Shown piece by piece: positions 29,662-38,275 of a stretch of DNA of 64,000 bases. Origin of the DNA: Azoarcus sp. DN11 (lineage in GTDB: Bacteria > Pseudomonadota > Gammaproteobacteria > Burkholderiales > Rhodocyclaceae). The stretch is taken from the NCBI RefSeq assembly GCF_003628555.1, contig NZ_CP021731.1, positions 2,480,001 through 2,544,000 of the forward strand, given 5' to 3'. Position numbers and translations under genes: made by a program. The notes under the pieces are model-generated. The model had not been told where the DNA came from. It saw only the letters and a list, made by a program, of their open reading frames with translations, and searched no databases. Position 1 is the first letter of the stretch, and every line of letters starts with the position of its first letter.

Positions 29662-31465
29662 ATGAGTATGGCCTTGAAGCATCCACTGATTGCCGGGGTC
29701 GTTTTCACGTGCGCGGGGCTCGCACACGCCGACGCGCAACTCGACCGCGCCTTGCAGGACCCGGCCAACTGGGCCGTGCAGGCAGGCGACAACTACAACC
29801 AACGCTACAGCACGCTCAAGCAGATCAACGCCGGCAACGTCAAGAAACTGCAGGCGGCATGGACCTTTTCGACCGGCGTGCTGCGCGGTCATGAAGGTTC
29901 GCCGCTCGTGATCGGCAGCGTCATGTACGTCCATACGCCGTTCCCCAACAATGTCTTTGCGCTGGACCTGAAGACGCAGGAGATCCTGTGGAAGTACGAG
30001 CCGAAGCAGGACGCGGCCGTTATCGCGCAGATGTGCTGCGACACCGTCAACCGCGGCCTCGCTTACGGTGACGGGAAGATCTTCCTGCAACGCGCCGACA
30101 GCGTGCTCGACGCGCTCGACGCGAAGACCGGCAAGGTCGTGTGGTCGGTCAAGAACGGCGATCCGAAGCTCGGCGCCGTGAACACCAATGCGCCGCATGT
30201 CTTTGGCGACAAGGTCATCACCGGCGTGTCGGGCGGCGAGTGGGGGGGTACGCGGCCACCTGACCGCCTACGACCTCAAGACCGGCAAGCAGGTCTGGCG
30301 CGGCTACAGCACCGGCCCGGACGACGAGATGCTGATCGACCCGGAAAAGACGGTGACCTGGACCGACGGCAAGCTCATGCCGGTCGGCAAGGACTCGTCG
30401 CTGAAGACCTGGAAGGACGATCAATGGAAGACCGGCGGCGGGACGACGTGGGGCTGGTACAGCTACGACAAGGACCTGAACCTCGTCTATTACGGCAGCG
30501 GCAACCCGAGTACGTGGAACCCCTCGCAGCGGCCCGGCGACAACAAATGGTCGATGAGCATCTGGGCGCGTGACCTCAACACCGGCAAGGTGAAGTGGGT
30601 GTACCAGATGACGCCGCACGACGAGTGGGATTTCGACGGCGTCAACGAGATGATCCTCGCGGACATCGACGTCAAGGGCAAGAAGACCAAGGCGCTGGTG
30701 CACTTCGACCGCAACGGCTTCGGCTACACGCTCGATCGCACGACCGGCGCGCTGCTCGTCGCCGAGAAGTTCGACCCGGCGGTCAACTGGGCTACCCACG
30801 TCGACATGAAGACCGGCCGTCCGGAGGTCGTCGCGAAATACAGCACGCAACAGAACGGGCCCGACGTGAACACGAAGGGGATCTGCCCCGCGGCGCTCGG
30901 CTCGAAGGACCAGCAGCCGGCGTCCTTCGATCCGAAGACCGGACTCTTCTACGTGCCGACCAACCACGTCTGCATGGATTACGAGCCGTTCGAGATCCAA
31001 TACACCGCTGGTCAACCGTATGTCGGCGCGACGCTGTCGATGTATCCGGCGCCGAAGAGCCACGGCGGCATGGGCAACTTCATCGCGTGGGATGCCGGCA
31101 AGGGCAAGATCGTGTGGTCCAAGCCCGAGAAGTTCTCGGTGTGGAGCGGCGCCCTCACGACCGCGGGCGACGTGCTCTTCTACGGCACGCTCGAGGGCTA
31201 CCTGAAGGCGGTGAGCCTGAAGGACGGCAAGGAGTTGTGGAAGTTCAAGACCCCGTCCGGGATCATCGGCAACGTCTTCACGTACATGTATGAAGGCAAG
31301 CAGTACGTCGGTGTGTATTCGGGCATCGGCGGATGGGCCGGTATCGGCATGGCCGCGGGTCTCGAGAAGGACGCCGAAGGCCTGGGTGCGGTCGGCGGCT
31401 ATCGCGACCTGCAGAAGCACACCGCGCTGGGCGGCTCGCTCACGGTGTTCGCGCTGCCCGACTGA
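29662..31465 (+). CDS. xoxF: lanthanide-type PQQ methanol dehydrogenase XoxF (one frameshift in this sequence)
   Basis: After correcting one frameshift the product is 600 residues: a signal peptide (about 1-24) and an eight-bladed quinoprotein propeller. The vicinal disulfide MCCDTVN is near residue 124. The catalytic Asp region reads [13 protein letters not shown] (near 320), where the second Asp (WDFD) is the extra metal ligand that marks lanthanide enzymes; MxaF has Ala there. It oxidises methanol in the periplasm and passes electrons to XoxG. The frame breaks at 30242-30248, a run of seven Gs where six are expected (GGEWGVRGHL). Ribosome site GAGGAG precedes ATG 29662. Confidence 0.95.
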
Positions 31466-31477
31466 GGCAGCAAACGG

Positions 31478-31520
31478 AAACCGAACCGGCGGCGTCGCGA
31501 ACCCGCCGCCGGTGCGGTTT
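31478..31520 (+). terminator. long hairpin between xoxF and xoxG
   Basis: Arms AAACCGAACCGGCGGCG (31478-31494) and CGCCGCCGGTGCGGTTT (31504-31520) pair almost fully. No T-run follows (CCCCC instead), so it is better seen as a partial terminator or a 3' stability element that could keep xoxF mRNA above xoxGJ levels. Confidence 0.5.
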
Positions 31521-31618
31521 CCCCCAGCACCGCTGCCATTCAACTGGCAATCAGACGCCCGTCCGCCCCCTTCGGGCCGGGCAGGGCGCAACGACTTCGA
31601 CACCGGAGGAGACAGTCG

Positions 31619-32017
31619 ATGAAGAGACGAGCACTCATTTGTTCCCTGGCGGTCCTCATGACGAGCGTCGCGGTGCCGGCCACGGCGTTGAGCGACCCGC
31701 TATACACCGTCGTCGATGGCTACAAGGTCGACCCGAACACGATGCAGGGCTTTCGCACCTGGCGTTCGGCCGCGTGCGACCGCTGCCACGGCCCGAACCA
31801 GGAAGGCCTGGTCGGCCCCTCGCTGATCGAGCGGCTGAAAGTGCTGACCCCGGACGAATTCAAGACGACGGTGCTCGGCGGACGTCTCGCGAAGGGAATG
31901 CCGAGCTTCGGACAGAATCCGAAGGTTGTCGAACACATCGACCAGCTCTACGCGTACCTCAAGGGACGCTCGGACGGTGCCATCACGCGCGCCAAGGTCG
32001 TCGAAATCGAGCAATGA
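31619..32017 (+). CDS. xoxG: cytochrome c, XoxF electron acceptor
   Basis: 132 residues with a signal peptide (about 1-24) and one heme-binding site CDRCH near residue 53. The segment VVDGYKVDPNTMQGFRTWRS before the heme site is typical of cytochromes encoded next to xoxF, and MPSFGQNPKVV (about 94) supplies the Met ligand region. It carries electrons from reduced PQQ to the respiratory chain. xoxJ begins two bases after its stop. Confidence 0.9.
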   Translation: MKRRALICSLAVLMTSVAVPATALSDPLYTVVDGYKVDPNTMQGFRTWRSAACDRCHGPNQEGLVGPSLIERLKVLTPDEFKTTVLGGRLAKGMPSFGQNPKVVEHIDQLYAYLKGRSDGAITRAKVVEIEQ

Positions 32018-32018
32018 C

Positions 32019-32897
32019 ATGATCAACCGCCCGCTGTCATGGCTGCGTGGCAGCCTCCTTGTCCTCGCATGCGCACTCGGTGGCACGGCGATGCAGGCAT
32101 CCGCCGAGGATGCCCCGCCGCGCAAGGCTTTCCGCGTCTGCAAGGACCCGCACAACCCTCCATTCACCGATGCGCGCGGCGAAGGCTTCGAGGACAGGAT
32201 CGCCGCCCTCTTCGCGGCCCGGCTCGGCCTGCCGGTCGAAAACTACACCTTCCCGCAACGGCTCGGCTTCGTGCGCAACACGCTGCGCTACAAGCTCCCG
32301 GGCAAGGACTACCCCTGCGACATCGTCATGGGCGTGCCGGCCGATTTCGGCCAGCTGCTTCCGACCAAACCCTATTACCGTTCGACCTACGTGCTCGTGC
32401 TCGCGTCCGGCCGGGGGCTCGACGGTGTGCGCACCGAAGAGGAGTTCCTCGCGCTGCCTGCGGACAGGCTCGCCAACCTGAAGATCGGCGTATTCGACCG
32501 CTCGCCCGGCTCGGCGTGGCTGGCGCACCACGACCTGGTCGAGCGCGGCGTCCCGTACAAGATCATGAACCCGAATCCCGATGAGGTGGCTGGTGACCTC
32601 ATCGCGCGCGACCTCGCAAGCGGCGCGATCGACGTCGCGGTACTGTGGGGACCGATCGGCAGCTACACCCAGCGCAAGGCGAGCGACGCGGTGCTGCGCG
32701 TGGTGCCGCTTTCGTCCGAACGGGGGGTCAAGTTCGACTACGAGATGGCGATGGGCGTGCGCTTCGGCGAGAAGGCCTGGAAGCAGCAGATCGAGGCGCT
32801 GATCGACGAAAACCAGGCCGAAATCGCGAAGATCCTCGAGGAGTTTGGCGTACCGCTCGCGCCTGACTCGACCCCGCACGCGACGGCGACGCATTGA
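32019..32897 (+). CDS. xoxJ: periplasmic solute-binding-like protein XoxJ
   Basis: 292 residues, signal peptide about 1-29 (ending ASAED), then a family-3-type binding fold starting FRVCKDPHNPPFTDARGEG, with KIGVFDRSPGSAW and DLASGAIDVAVLWGPIGSY. XoxJ accompanies XoxF and XoxG and is thought to help activate or load the dehydrogenase. The gene follows xoxG directly. Confidence 0.9.
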   Translation: MINRPLSWLRGSLLVLACALGGTAMQASAEDAPPRKAFRVCKDPHNPPFTDARGEGFEDRIAALFAARLGLPVENYTFPQRLGFVRNTLRYKLPGKDYPCDIVMGVPADFGQLLPTKPYYRSTYVLVLASGRGLDGVRTEEEFLALPADRLANLKIGVFDRSPGSAWLAHHDLVERGVPYKIMNPNPDEVAGDLIARDLASGAIDVAVLWGPIGSYTQRKASDAVLRVVPLSSERGVKFDYEMAMGVRFGEKAWKQQIEALIDENQAEIAKILEEFGVPLAPDSTPHATATH

Positions 32898-32940
32898 GGT
32901 GCGCATTGCGGAGGACGACGGGCGCGACGAGAGACGAACG

Positions 32941-33663
32941 ATGATGCGACGCATGCTGTCGTCGCTCCCGCTGCTGGCCGCGCTGCTCGCGGTGACGCCC
33001 GCCGCCGCGGCCGACGCCGCCGGCCCCGTCTCGGAGGCCGAGCGGCTGGTCTTCGAAGACGCGCATCTTCGCAACCTGCCGGCCAAAGCGAGCCTGCACT
33101 ACCGCTATCGTCACAGCGAGACCGGGCAGGCGGAGATCGATGACGAGGTGGTGCTGACCGCAAGCCCCGAAGAGGGCAAGGAACGGGTCGTGCACGTCGA
33201 CTACCTGCACGGCGAGCGGCATCTCGCGCTGCCGGACGTTGCGGACCCGATCAGCAACCCGCTGATCCTGTACTTCCTCGAGGCCGACGTGCGCGACATG
33301 CGTCGGCGCCTGGGCGGGCAGGAAAACTACTTCCGCCACCGCATCCGCCTCGCGCTTGCGGAGGCTGCGACGCTGTCGGACGTCGTCGTGAGTCACGAGG
33401 GCAAGGCCGTGCAGGCCACACGCATTGAGATCCGGCCGTACGCCGCCGACGAGCAGCAGGAGCGGCTGCGGGGATTGGGGAACAAGATTTATCGGTTCAC
33501 GCTGTCGCGGCTGGTGCCGGGCGGCGTGTACGAGTTGAGCACGCACGTTGCCGCGCCCGCCGGCGGCCAGCCGCTGCTTGAAGAGGTCGTGACACTTCGC
33601 GGTGAAGGCGGCGGCGACGCACCCCGGCAGGGGCCGGGCTACATGACGGAGGAGGGGAAATAG
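32941..33663 (+). CDS. conserved periplasmic protein of quinoprotein clusters
   Basis: 240 residues from ATG 32941, with a signal peptide (about 1-23, AAAADA). The mature part is mixed alpha/beta with FLEADVRDMRRRLGGQENYF in the centre and a C-terminal beta-rich segment. No catalytic motif seen. It lies between xoxJ and the relay genes in one transcription unit (43-base and 2-base gaps), so a role in maturing or serving the methanol dehydrogenase is likely but unproven. Confidence 0.7.
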   Translation: MMRRMLSSLPLLAALLAVTPAAAADAAGPVSEAERLVFEDAHLRNLPAKASLHYRYRHSETGQAEIDDEVVLTASPEEGKERVVHVDYLHGERHLALPDVADPISNPLILYFLEADVRDMRRRLGGQENYFRHRIRLALAEAATLSDVVVSHEGKAVQATRIEIRPYAADEQQERLRGLGNKIYRFTLSRLVPGGVYELSTHVAAPAGGQPLLEEVVTLRGEGGGDAPRQGPGYMTEEGK

Positions 33664-33665
33664 CG

Positions 33666-34016
33666 ATGATGAAGAAACTGTTTTGCCTGCTTGCCTGCGG
33701 GATCGCGCCCTGGGCGCCGGCGGCCCTCGCCGCGAACGATTTTCCGACGGTCGAGCGCGTCGAATACGTGCTCGGCTGCGCGCGCGATGCCCACGGGCCG
33801 GCGCAGGAGGCCATCTACAAGTGCTCGTGCATGATCGACGCGATCGCCAAACGCCTGAGCTATGACAAGTACGTCGAGTACTCGACCGCCGCCAACGCGC
33901 TCAGCATCGGCGGCGAACGCGGCGAGACGATGCGCGCCTACGGCGCGGGCAGGGAAATGGCGTCGAAGTTCCGCGCCATCCAGGCCGAGGCGCGCAAGGC
34001 GTGCCTGATGAGCTGA
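33666..34016 (+). CDS. small periplasmic Cys-containing protein of the xox cluster
   Basis: 116 residues with a signal peptide (about 1-22). The mature protein has conserved-looking cysteines (VLGCARDAHG, YKCSCMIDAI, ARKACLMS), suggesting one or two disulfides. No known domain recognised. Its 3' end overlaps the next gene by 16 bases if that gene starts at GTG 34001. Confidence 0.65.
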   Translation: MMKKLFCLLACGIAPWAPAALAANDFPTVERVEYVLGCARDAHGPAQEAIYKCSCMIDAIAKRLSYDKYVEYSTAANALSIGGERGETMRAYGAGREMASKFRAIQAEARKACLMS

Positions 34017-34951
34017 GGCGCGCTGCCGTCCGCGCGGCGCGCCGCCTGATGGCCTTTGCCTTCGCCGCGTTCGGGCCGGCGTGGGGCGGCACGGCGCTGC
34101 CGTTCGACATCGTCGAGGCCGCGCCGGGCCTCTTCGTCCACACCGGCCGGCACGAGGAAACGTCGCGGGCGAACCGCGGCGACATCGCGAACGTCGGCTT
34201 CATCGTCGGCGAGCGCTGCGTCGCGGTCATCGACACCGGCGGAAGCCTCGCCGTCGGCCAGGCGCTGGCCGCAGCGGTGCGCCGGGCCACCGATCGGCCG
34301 GTGTGCTACGTCATCAACACGCACATGCACCCGGACCACGTGTTCGGCAACGCCGCGTTTTCCGGCGGGACCGTCCGTTTCGTCGGCGCCGCGAGCCTTC
34401 CCGAGGCGCTCGCTGCGCGCGCTACGCATTACGAGGCCGGGCTTGCCGAAGCGCTTGGCGATGCGGCGGCGGGCAGCCGCATCGTCGCGCCGGACCTGCT
34501 GGTCGATGACCGCCTGCGCCTCGACCTCGGCGGCCGTGTGCTGGTCATGCAACGCTGGCCGACGGCGCACACGAACAACGACCTGACGGTGCTCGACGAG
34601 GCGAGCGGCACGCTGTGGCTCGGCGATCTGCTGTTCGATGAGCGCATCCCTTCCGTCGACGGCAGCATCAAGGGGTGGATCGCGGTCGGCGAACGGCTGC
34701 GCGAGCAGGCGGTGACGCGGGTCATCCCCGGTCACGGCCGCATCGCGCCGCCGTGGCCGGCGGCCCTGGACACGCAGTCGCGCTATCTGCGGCAAGTCGT
34801 GGCGAGCGTGCGCGCGGCGCTTGCGGCGGGCAAGACGCTGCGCGAGACCGTCGACGCCGCCGATCCGGCCGACGCCAACGGGTGGCTCCTCGCCGAGGCC
34901 TATCATCGGCGCAACGTCACCGCCGCGTATGCGGAACTCGAATGGGAGTAG
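34001..34951 (+). CDS. quinoprotein relay system metallo-hydrolase (SoxH-related), active-site intact
   Basis: 316 residues from GTG 34001; ATG 34049 is an alternative that leaves a shorter signal peptide. Metallo-beta-lactamase fold with the zinc motif NTHMHPDH (about residue 107), VIPGHGRI (about 243) and a conserved HTNNDLTV (about 190). It resembles SoxH-like hydrolases that travel with PQQ dehydrogenases and a SoxYZ-like carrier. The substrate is unknown. Confidence 0.82.
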   Translation: MPDELRRAAVRAARRLMAFAFAAFGPAWGGTALPFDIVEAAPGLFVHTGRHEETSRANRGDIANVGFIVGERCVAVIDTGGSLAVGQALAAAVRRATDRPVCYVINTHMHPDHVFGNAAFSGGTVRFVGAASLPEALAARATHYEAGLAEALGDAAAGSRIVAPDLLVDDRLRLDLGGRVLVMQRWPTAHTNNDLTVLDEASGTLWLGDLLFDERIPSVDGSIKGWIAVGERLREQAVTRVIPGHGRIAPPWPAALDTQSRYLRQVVASVRAALAAGKTLRETVDAADPADANGWLLAEAYHRRNVTAAYAELEWE

Positions 34952-34956
34952 CGGGC

Positions 34957-35781
34957 ATGCGCCACCTCCTGCAGTGGATCCTCACCTGCTGCGTCGCCGG
35001 CAGTGGCGCGGCGTTCGCGGCGTCTGACGACGCCGACGCGAACGCCGTGTGGCGGAGCCTACGGGCGGGCCTGTTTAGTGAACGGCCGATCGCCGCGGCG
35101 GATGCCGACACGCTGGTGCTCGAAGCGCCCGCCCGCGCCGAGGACGCCGCGATCGTGCCGATCGCCGTGCGCAGCCGCCTCGACCCGGCGACCGGGCGGG
35201 GCGTGAAGACCGTCTGGCTGGTCGTCGACGGCAATCCGTCGCCGGTGGCTGCGACCCTGCACTTCGGCCCCGCAAGCGGGGGGGCTGATGTCGAGACGCG
35301 CCTGCGCATCGAGCAGTACGGTTTTGTGCGCGCGATCGCCGAGCTGGACGACGGCTCGCTCCACATGGCGACGCGCTTCGTGAAGGCGTCCGGCGGTTGT
35401 TCCGCACCGGCCGGCAAGGATCCGGCCGCGGCTGCGGCGAACCTCGGCCGCATGCGGCTGAAGGTGGAGGAGGCGGGCAGCGCGGGCGGGGCGTTGCGGC
35501 GGGCGCAGCTGATGATCAGCCACCCGAATACTTCCGGTCTTGCGATGGACCAGCTCACACGGCTGTACCCGAAGCCGCATTTTGTGCGTCAGGTGACGGT
35601 GCGCTACCGCGGCCAGCCGGTGTTCGCCGCGGAGGTCAATTTCTCGATCAGCGAGAACCCGAGCTTCCGCTTCGTGTTCCGCAGCGACGGCGACGGCGAG
35701 CTGGAGGCCGTAGTCGTCGATACCGAGGACCGGACGTTCCAGAGCCGCGTCCCGGTCGCCGCTCGCGCCGACGGAGGCTGA
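34957..35781 (+). CDS. SoxYZ-like carrier protein of the quinoprotein relay
   Basis: 274 residues: signal peptide (about 1-22), a SoxY-like half ending in the Cys-bearing KASGGCSAPAG (near 150) and a SoxZ-like half (about 170-270; VTVRYRGQPVFAAEVNFSIS). Fused SoxYZ-like carriers occur with quinoprotein dehydrogenases; the single Cys would carry a covalently bound intermediate acted on by the flanking hydrolases. The next gene starts immediately at GTG 35782. Confidence 0.85.
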   Translation: MRHLLQWILTCCVAGSGAAFAASDDADANAVWRSLRAGLFSERPIAAADADTLVLEAPARAEDAAIVPIAVRSRLDPATGRGVKTVWLVVDGNPSPVAATLHFGPASGGADVETRLRIEQYGFVRAIAELDDGSLHMATRFVKASGGCSAPAGKDPAAAAANLGRMRLKVEEAGSAGGALRRAQLMISHPNTSGLAMDQLTRLYPKPHFVRQVTVRYRGQPVFAAEVNFSISENPSFRFVFRSDGDGELEAVVVDTEDRTFQSRVPVAARADGG

Positions 35782-36729
35782 GTGCGCGCGGCCGTCGGCC
35801 GGTGGCTCCTGCTTGCGGCGCTGCTGGTGCCGACGCCGGCCCGCTGCGCCGCGGAATTCGAGCCGGTCGCACCCGGCGCCTACGTACTGTCTGCCGAGGC
35901 GCTGGCCGCTCAGGGCGCACCCGCGGAAACCGGCAACGTCGGCCTGCTCGTCGGTGATGCCGCCGCGCTGCTCGTCGACACCGGGGCGTCGTACCGCCAG
36001 GGGCGCGAAGTCCTCGCCGCCCTGCGGCGCGCGACCGACCGGCCGCCGCGGCTTGCGCTGGTCTCGCACGCGTTGCCGGAATTCCTGTTCGGCGCGGCAG
36101 CCCTGCAGGACGCGGGGCTGCGCGTCGTCGCCCAGCCCGACAGTGCCAAGCTCATCGCCCAGCGCTGCCAGATCTGTCTGGATCGCGCGATCGCCCAGTA
36201 CGGTGCGGAGGCGATGGCCGGCACGCGCGTGCCGGTGCTCGAAAGCAGCGCAACCGGGGATTGGCAGGTCGATCTGGGCGGTCGGCAGGTCGAAGTGCTC
36301 GATTTCGGCTGGGCGAGCACGCCCGGCAGTGTGGGGGTGTTCGATCGAGCGAGCGGCACGCTATACGCGGGGGGCGTCGTGCTCGCCGGTCGTGTGCCGA
36401 TGTTGCGGGATGCGGACTTCGACGGCTGGGTCGCCGCGCTCGGCCGGATCGCACGCCTGCCGGTGCGGCGCGTCGTGCCGGGGCACGGGCCGGTGGTCAC
36501 GCTCGACGCGGTTGCGCAACTGCGCGCCTATCTGCTCGAACTCGATGCCGAAGTGCGGCGCTTATATGCGAGCGGGGCGAGTCTGCCCGAGGCGGTGGCC
36601 GAAGCGCGGCTCCCGGCTTACGCGACGTGGGTGGGTTACCCCGAGCTTCACCGGCAGAACGTGCATTACCGCTATCTTGCGGTCGAACGAGAGGATTTCG
36701 ATGCCGCCGCGGGAACGTCCGGCCGGTAG
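35782..36729 (+). CDS. quinoprotein relay metallo-hydrolase homologue with degenerate zinc motif
   Basis: 315 residues from GTG 35782, signal peptide about 1-24. The overall fold is SoxH-like (GNVGLLVGDAAALLVDTGAS, VVPGHGPVVTL), but the position of the HxHxDH zinc motif reads VSHALPEFLFG, so most metal ligands are gone. It has a cysteine pair (QRCQICLD). It may bind rather than cleave, or work as partner to the intact homologue at 34001. End of the xox operon. Confidence 0.8.
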   Translation: MRAAVGRWLLLAALLVPTPARCAAEFEPVAPGAYVLSAEALAAQGAPAETGNVGLLVGDAAALLVDTGASYRQGREVLAALRRATDRPPRLALVSHALPEFLFGAAALQDAGLRVVAQPDSAKLIAQRCQICLDRAIAQYGAEAMAGTRVPVLESSATGDWQVDLGGRQVEVLDFGWASTPGSVGVFDRASGTLYAGGVVLAGRVPMLRDADFDGWVAALGRIARLPVRRVVPGHGPVVTLDAVAQLRAYLLELDAEVRRLYASGASLPEAVAEARLPAYATWVGYPELHRQNVHYRYLAVEREDFDAAAGTSGR

Positions 36730-36784
36730 CACGCGGGAAAATCGGACGCCGGAAACGAAAGGGCCGCGATTGCGGCCCTGTGTC

Positions 36785-37081
36785 TTATTGCTGCGCGGCG
36801 CTCGCCAGCAATTCGGCGTGGTACCTTGCCCGCAGTTCCGCGAGCACCAGCGAGTCGTCCGGTACCTTGCGGGTGAAGGTCCAGCCGGTGGGCGTGTGGA
36901 CGAACGCGAAGCCGGTCGGCGGATCGATGTAGACATCGAACGAGCCGGGGCGGGACTGCGGGACCTCGCTGGAGGTCAGGTAGTTGCCGTAGGGGGCCGG
37001 GTCGTCGGTGGCGGCCTGCGCGCCGAAAGCGGCGCTAAGCAGGACGGTGCCTGCGAGGGCGTATGCGAGCAGCGGTTTCAT
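36785..37081 (-). CDS. small periplasmic protein of unknown function
   Basis: 98 residues from ATG 37081: signal peptide (about 1-22, AQAAT) then a mature chain with PGSFDVYIDPPTGFAFVHTP and a helical C-terminus. No domain recognised. It is convergent with the xox operon, whose last stop is 55 bases away. Ribosome-site-like GGGAAGG lies just upstream. Confidence 0.6.
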   Translation of the reverse strand: MKPLLAYALAGTVLLSAAFGAQAATDDPAPYGNYLTSSEVPQSRPGSFDVYIDPPTGFAFVHTPTGWTFTRKVPDDSLVLAELRARYHAELLASAAQQ

Positions 37082-37310
37082 CGTGGGTCCTTCCCGTAAA
37101 AGAAAACTGGGTAGGGTTACGGTATGCCCTGGGCACACTTGTTATCCCCGCGTCGAGCTTCCTTATACGGGAAATGCCGCGCTGCAGCAAATTTAAATTG
37201 CTGATCTCGAAATAGGGTTTTCTCTGCCGCTGGCCGGCTTGTCCCGCAGATGCGGATCGGGGGCTACGCCATGTATGTTGCGCCGCATGATGCGGCCCCG
37301 GACTCCTCGA

Positions 37311-37832
37311 TCATTTTCCTTCCGCGAGTTTCTTCAGGTTGTCCAGACCAGCCTTGTAGATGCCGGTCACCGCCGCGATCGCCGCCTCGTCGTTGCGTTC
37401 CGGCGGCGGATTGTTGTTGGGCTCGCCGCGATAGAAGCCGGCTTTCCATTCGACGAGGGTGGTGCCGCCATCGCCCGGCAGCACGTTGAGCGTCGAGCTG
37501 TAGTTCGTGACGGGAACGGGGCCGGGGTCGGTCATCTTGTACGTCAGGCGGCGCTCCTCTGCGGAGTAGCGCGTCAGTTCCTCGACGATCCTGCCGCCAC
37601 CCTTGAGAGTCAGCGTGCGCACCGAGCCGACCTCGTTGCCGGCGGTTGCCCGCGACGATTCGATGGCCGGGTGCCAGCTCTGTAGCGCGGCAAAATCCTT
37701 GACGCGCTCCCAGACTGCCTCCGGTGGCGCGGCGATCGTGATCGTCTCGGTGACTTTCTGGTGCATCGGGCCGTGTGCCCAGGCGGCAGTGGCGGCACAC
37801 AGCAGGGTCGCGGCGATCAGGGTCTTGCGCAT
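37311..37832 (-). CDS. periplasmic SRPBCC protein, MxaD-like
   Basis: 173 residues with signal peptide (about 1-19, AAWAHG) followed by a START/polyketide-cyclase fold: ITIAAPPEAVWERVKDFAAL (about 32-52), GSVRTLTLKGGG and VEWKAGFYRGE. MxaD of methanol dehydrogenase clusters has this fold and is reported to aid dehydrogenase-cytochrome interaction, so a role with XoxF is likely. Confidence 0.78.
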   Translation of the reverse strand: MRKTLIAATLLCAATAAWAHGPMHQKVTETITIAAPPEAVWERVKDFAALQSWHPAIESSRATAGNEVGSVRTLTLKGGGRIVEELTRYSAEERRLTYKMTDPGPVPVTNYSSTLNVLPGDGGTTLVEWKAGFYRGEPNNNPPPERNDEAAIAAVTGIYKAGLDNLKKLAEGK

Positions 37833-38275
37833 CGTGGTCGGCTCCAGTGGGGGAATAAATGATCCCCTGCCCGAAAAAGGGGGGCGGGCAGGGGTCGGCG
37901 TAGCCGTTCCGCGGCTGCGGTCCGGTCGCCGAGGGGGAGATGAGGTTGGGCACGCCACGGTCGGTGGCGGTGCGGCGTTCGAGGCGGCGGAAAGTGGCGG
38001 ATGGACATGGCAAACGGGGCGGTTCGGGCCGGTTTCCGCTTCTTTCAGGATTCGTGCCAGATGCCGGGATCCGCACAGCCGAAGCGGGAGTTGTGCGCCG
38101 GTTGGCCGCCAGAGTGCCGATGGGCATGTGGCTTCGTGACAGTGTGTCCCGTGCCGCGGCGGGCGGCGCTGACACACTGTTGAGCCAAGCAGCGCCGTCG
38201 GGCGCCCGTTCGGGGGCGAAGGGCTTGCGCGGCAGGGGCGCTGCGAAGTGGCATGTCGCTTGCCTTGGAGTGACC
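37833..38275. other. gene-free divergent spacer with a 10-bp perfect hairpin
   Basis: Lies between the MxaD-like gene (minus) and fhcB (plus). CCCCTGCCCG at 37864-37873 and CGGGCAGGGG at 37885-37894 form a perfect stem with an 11-base loop, in the leader of the minus-strand gene. Both promoters should be here, but I see no confident -35/-10 or -24/-12 pair. Frames through the remainder look like non-coding GC-rich shadow. Confidence 0.5.
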
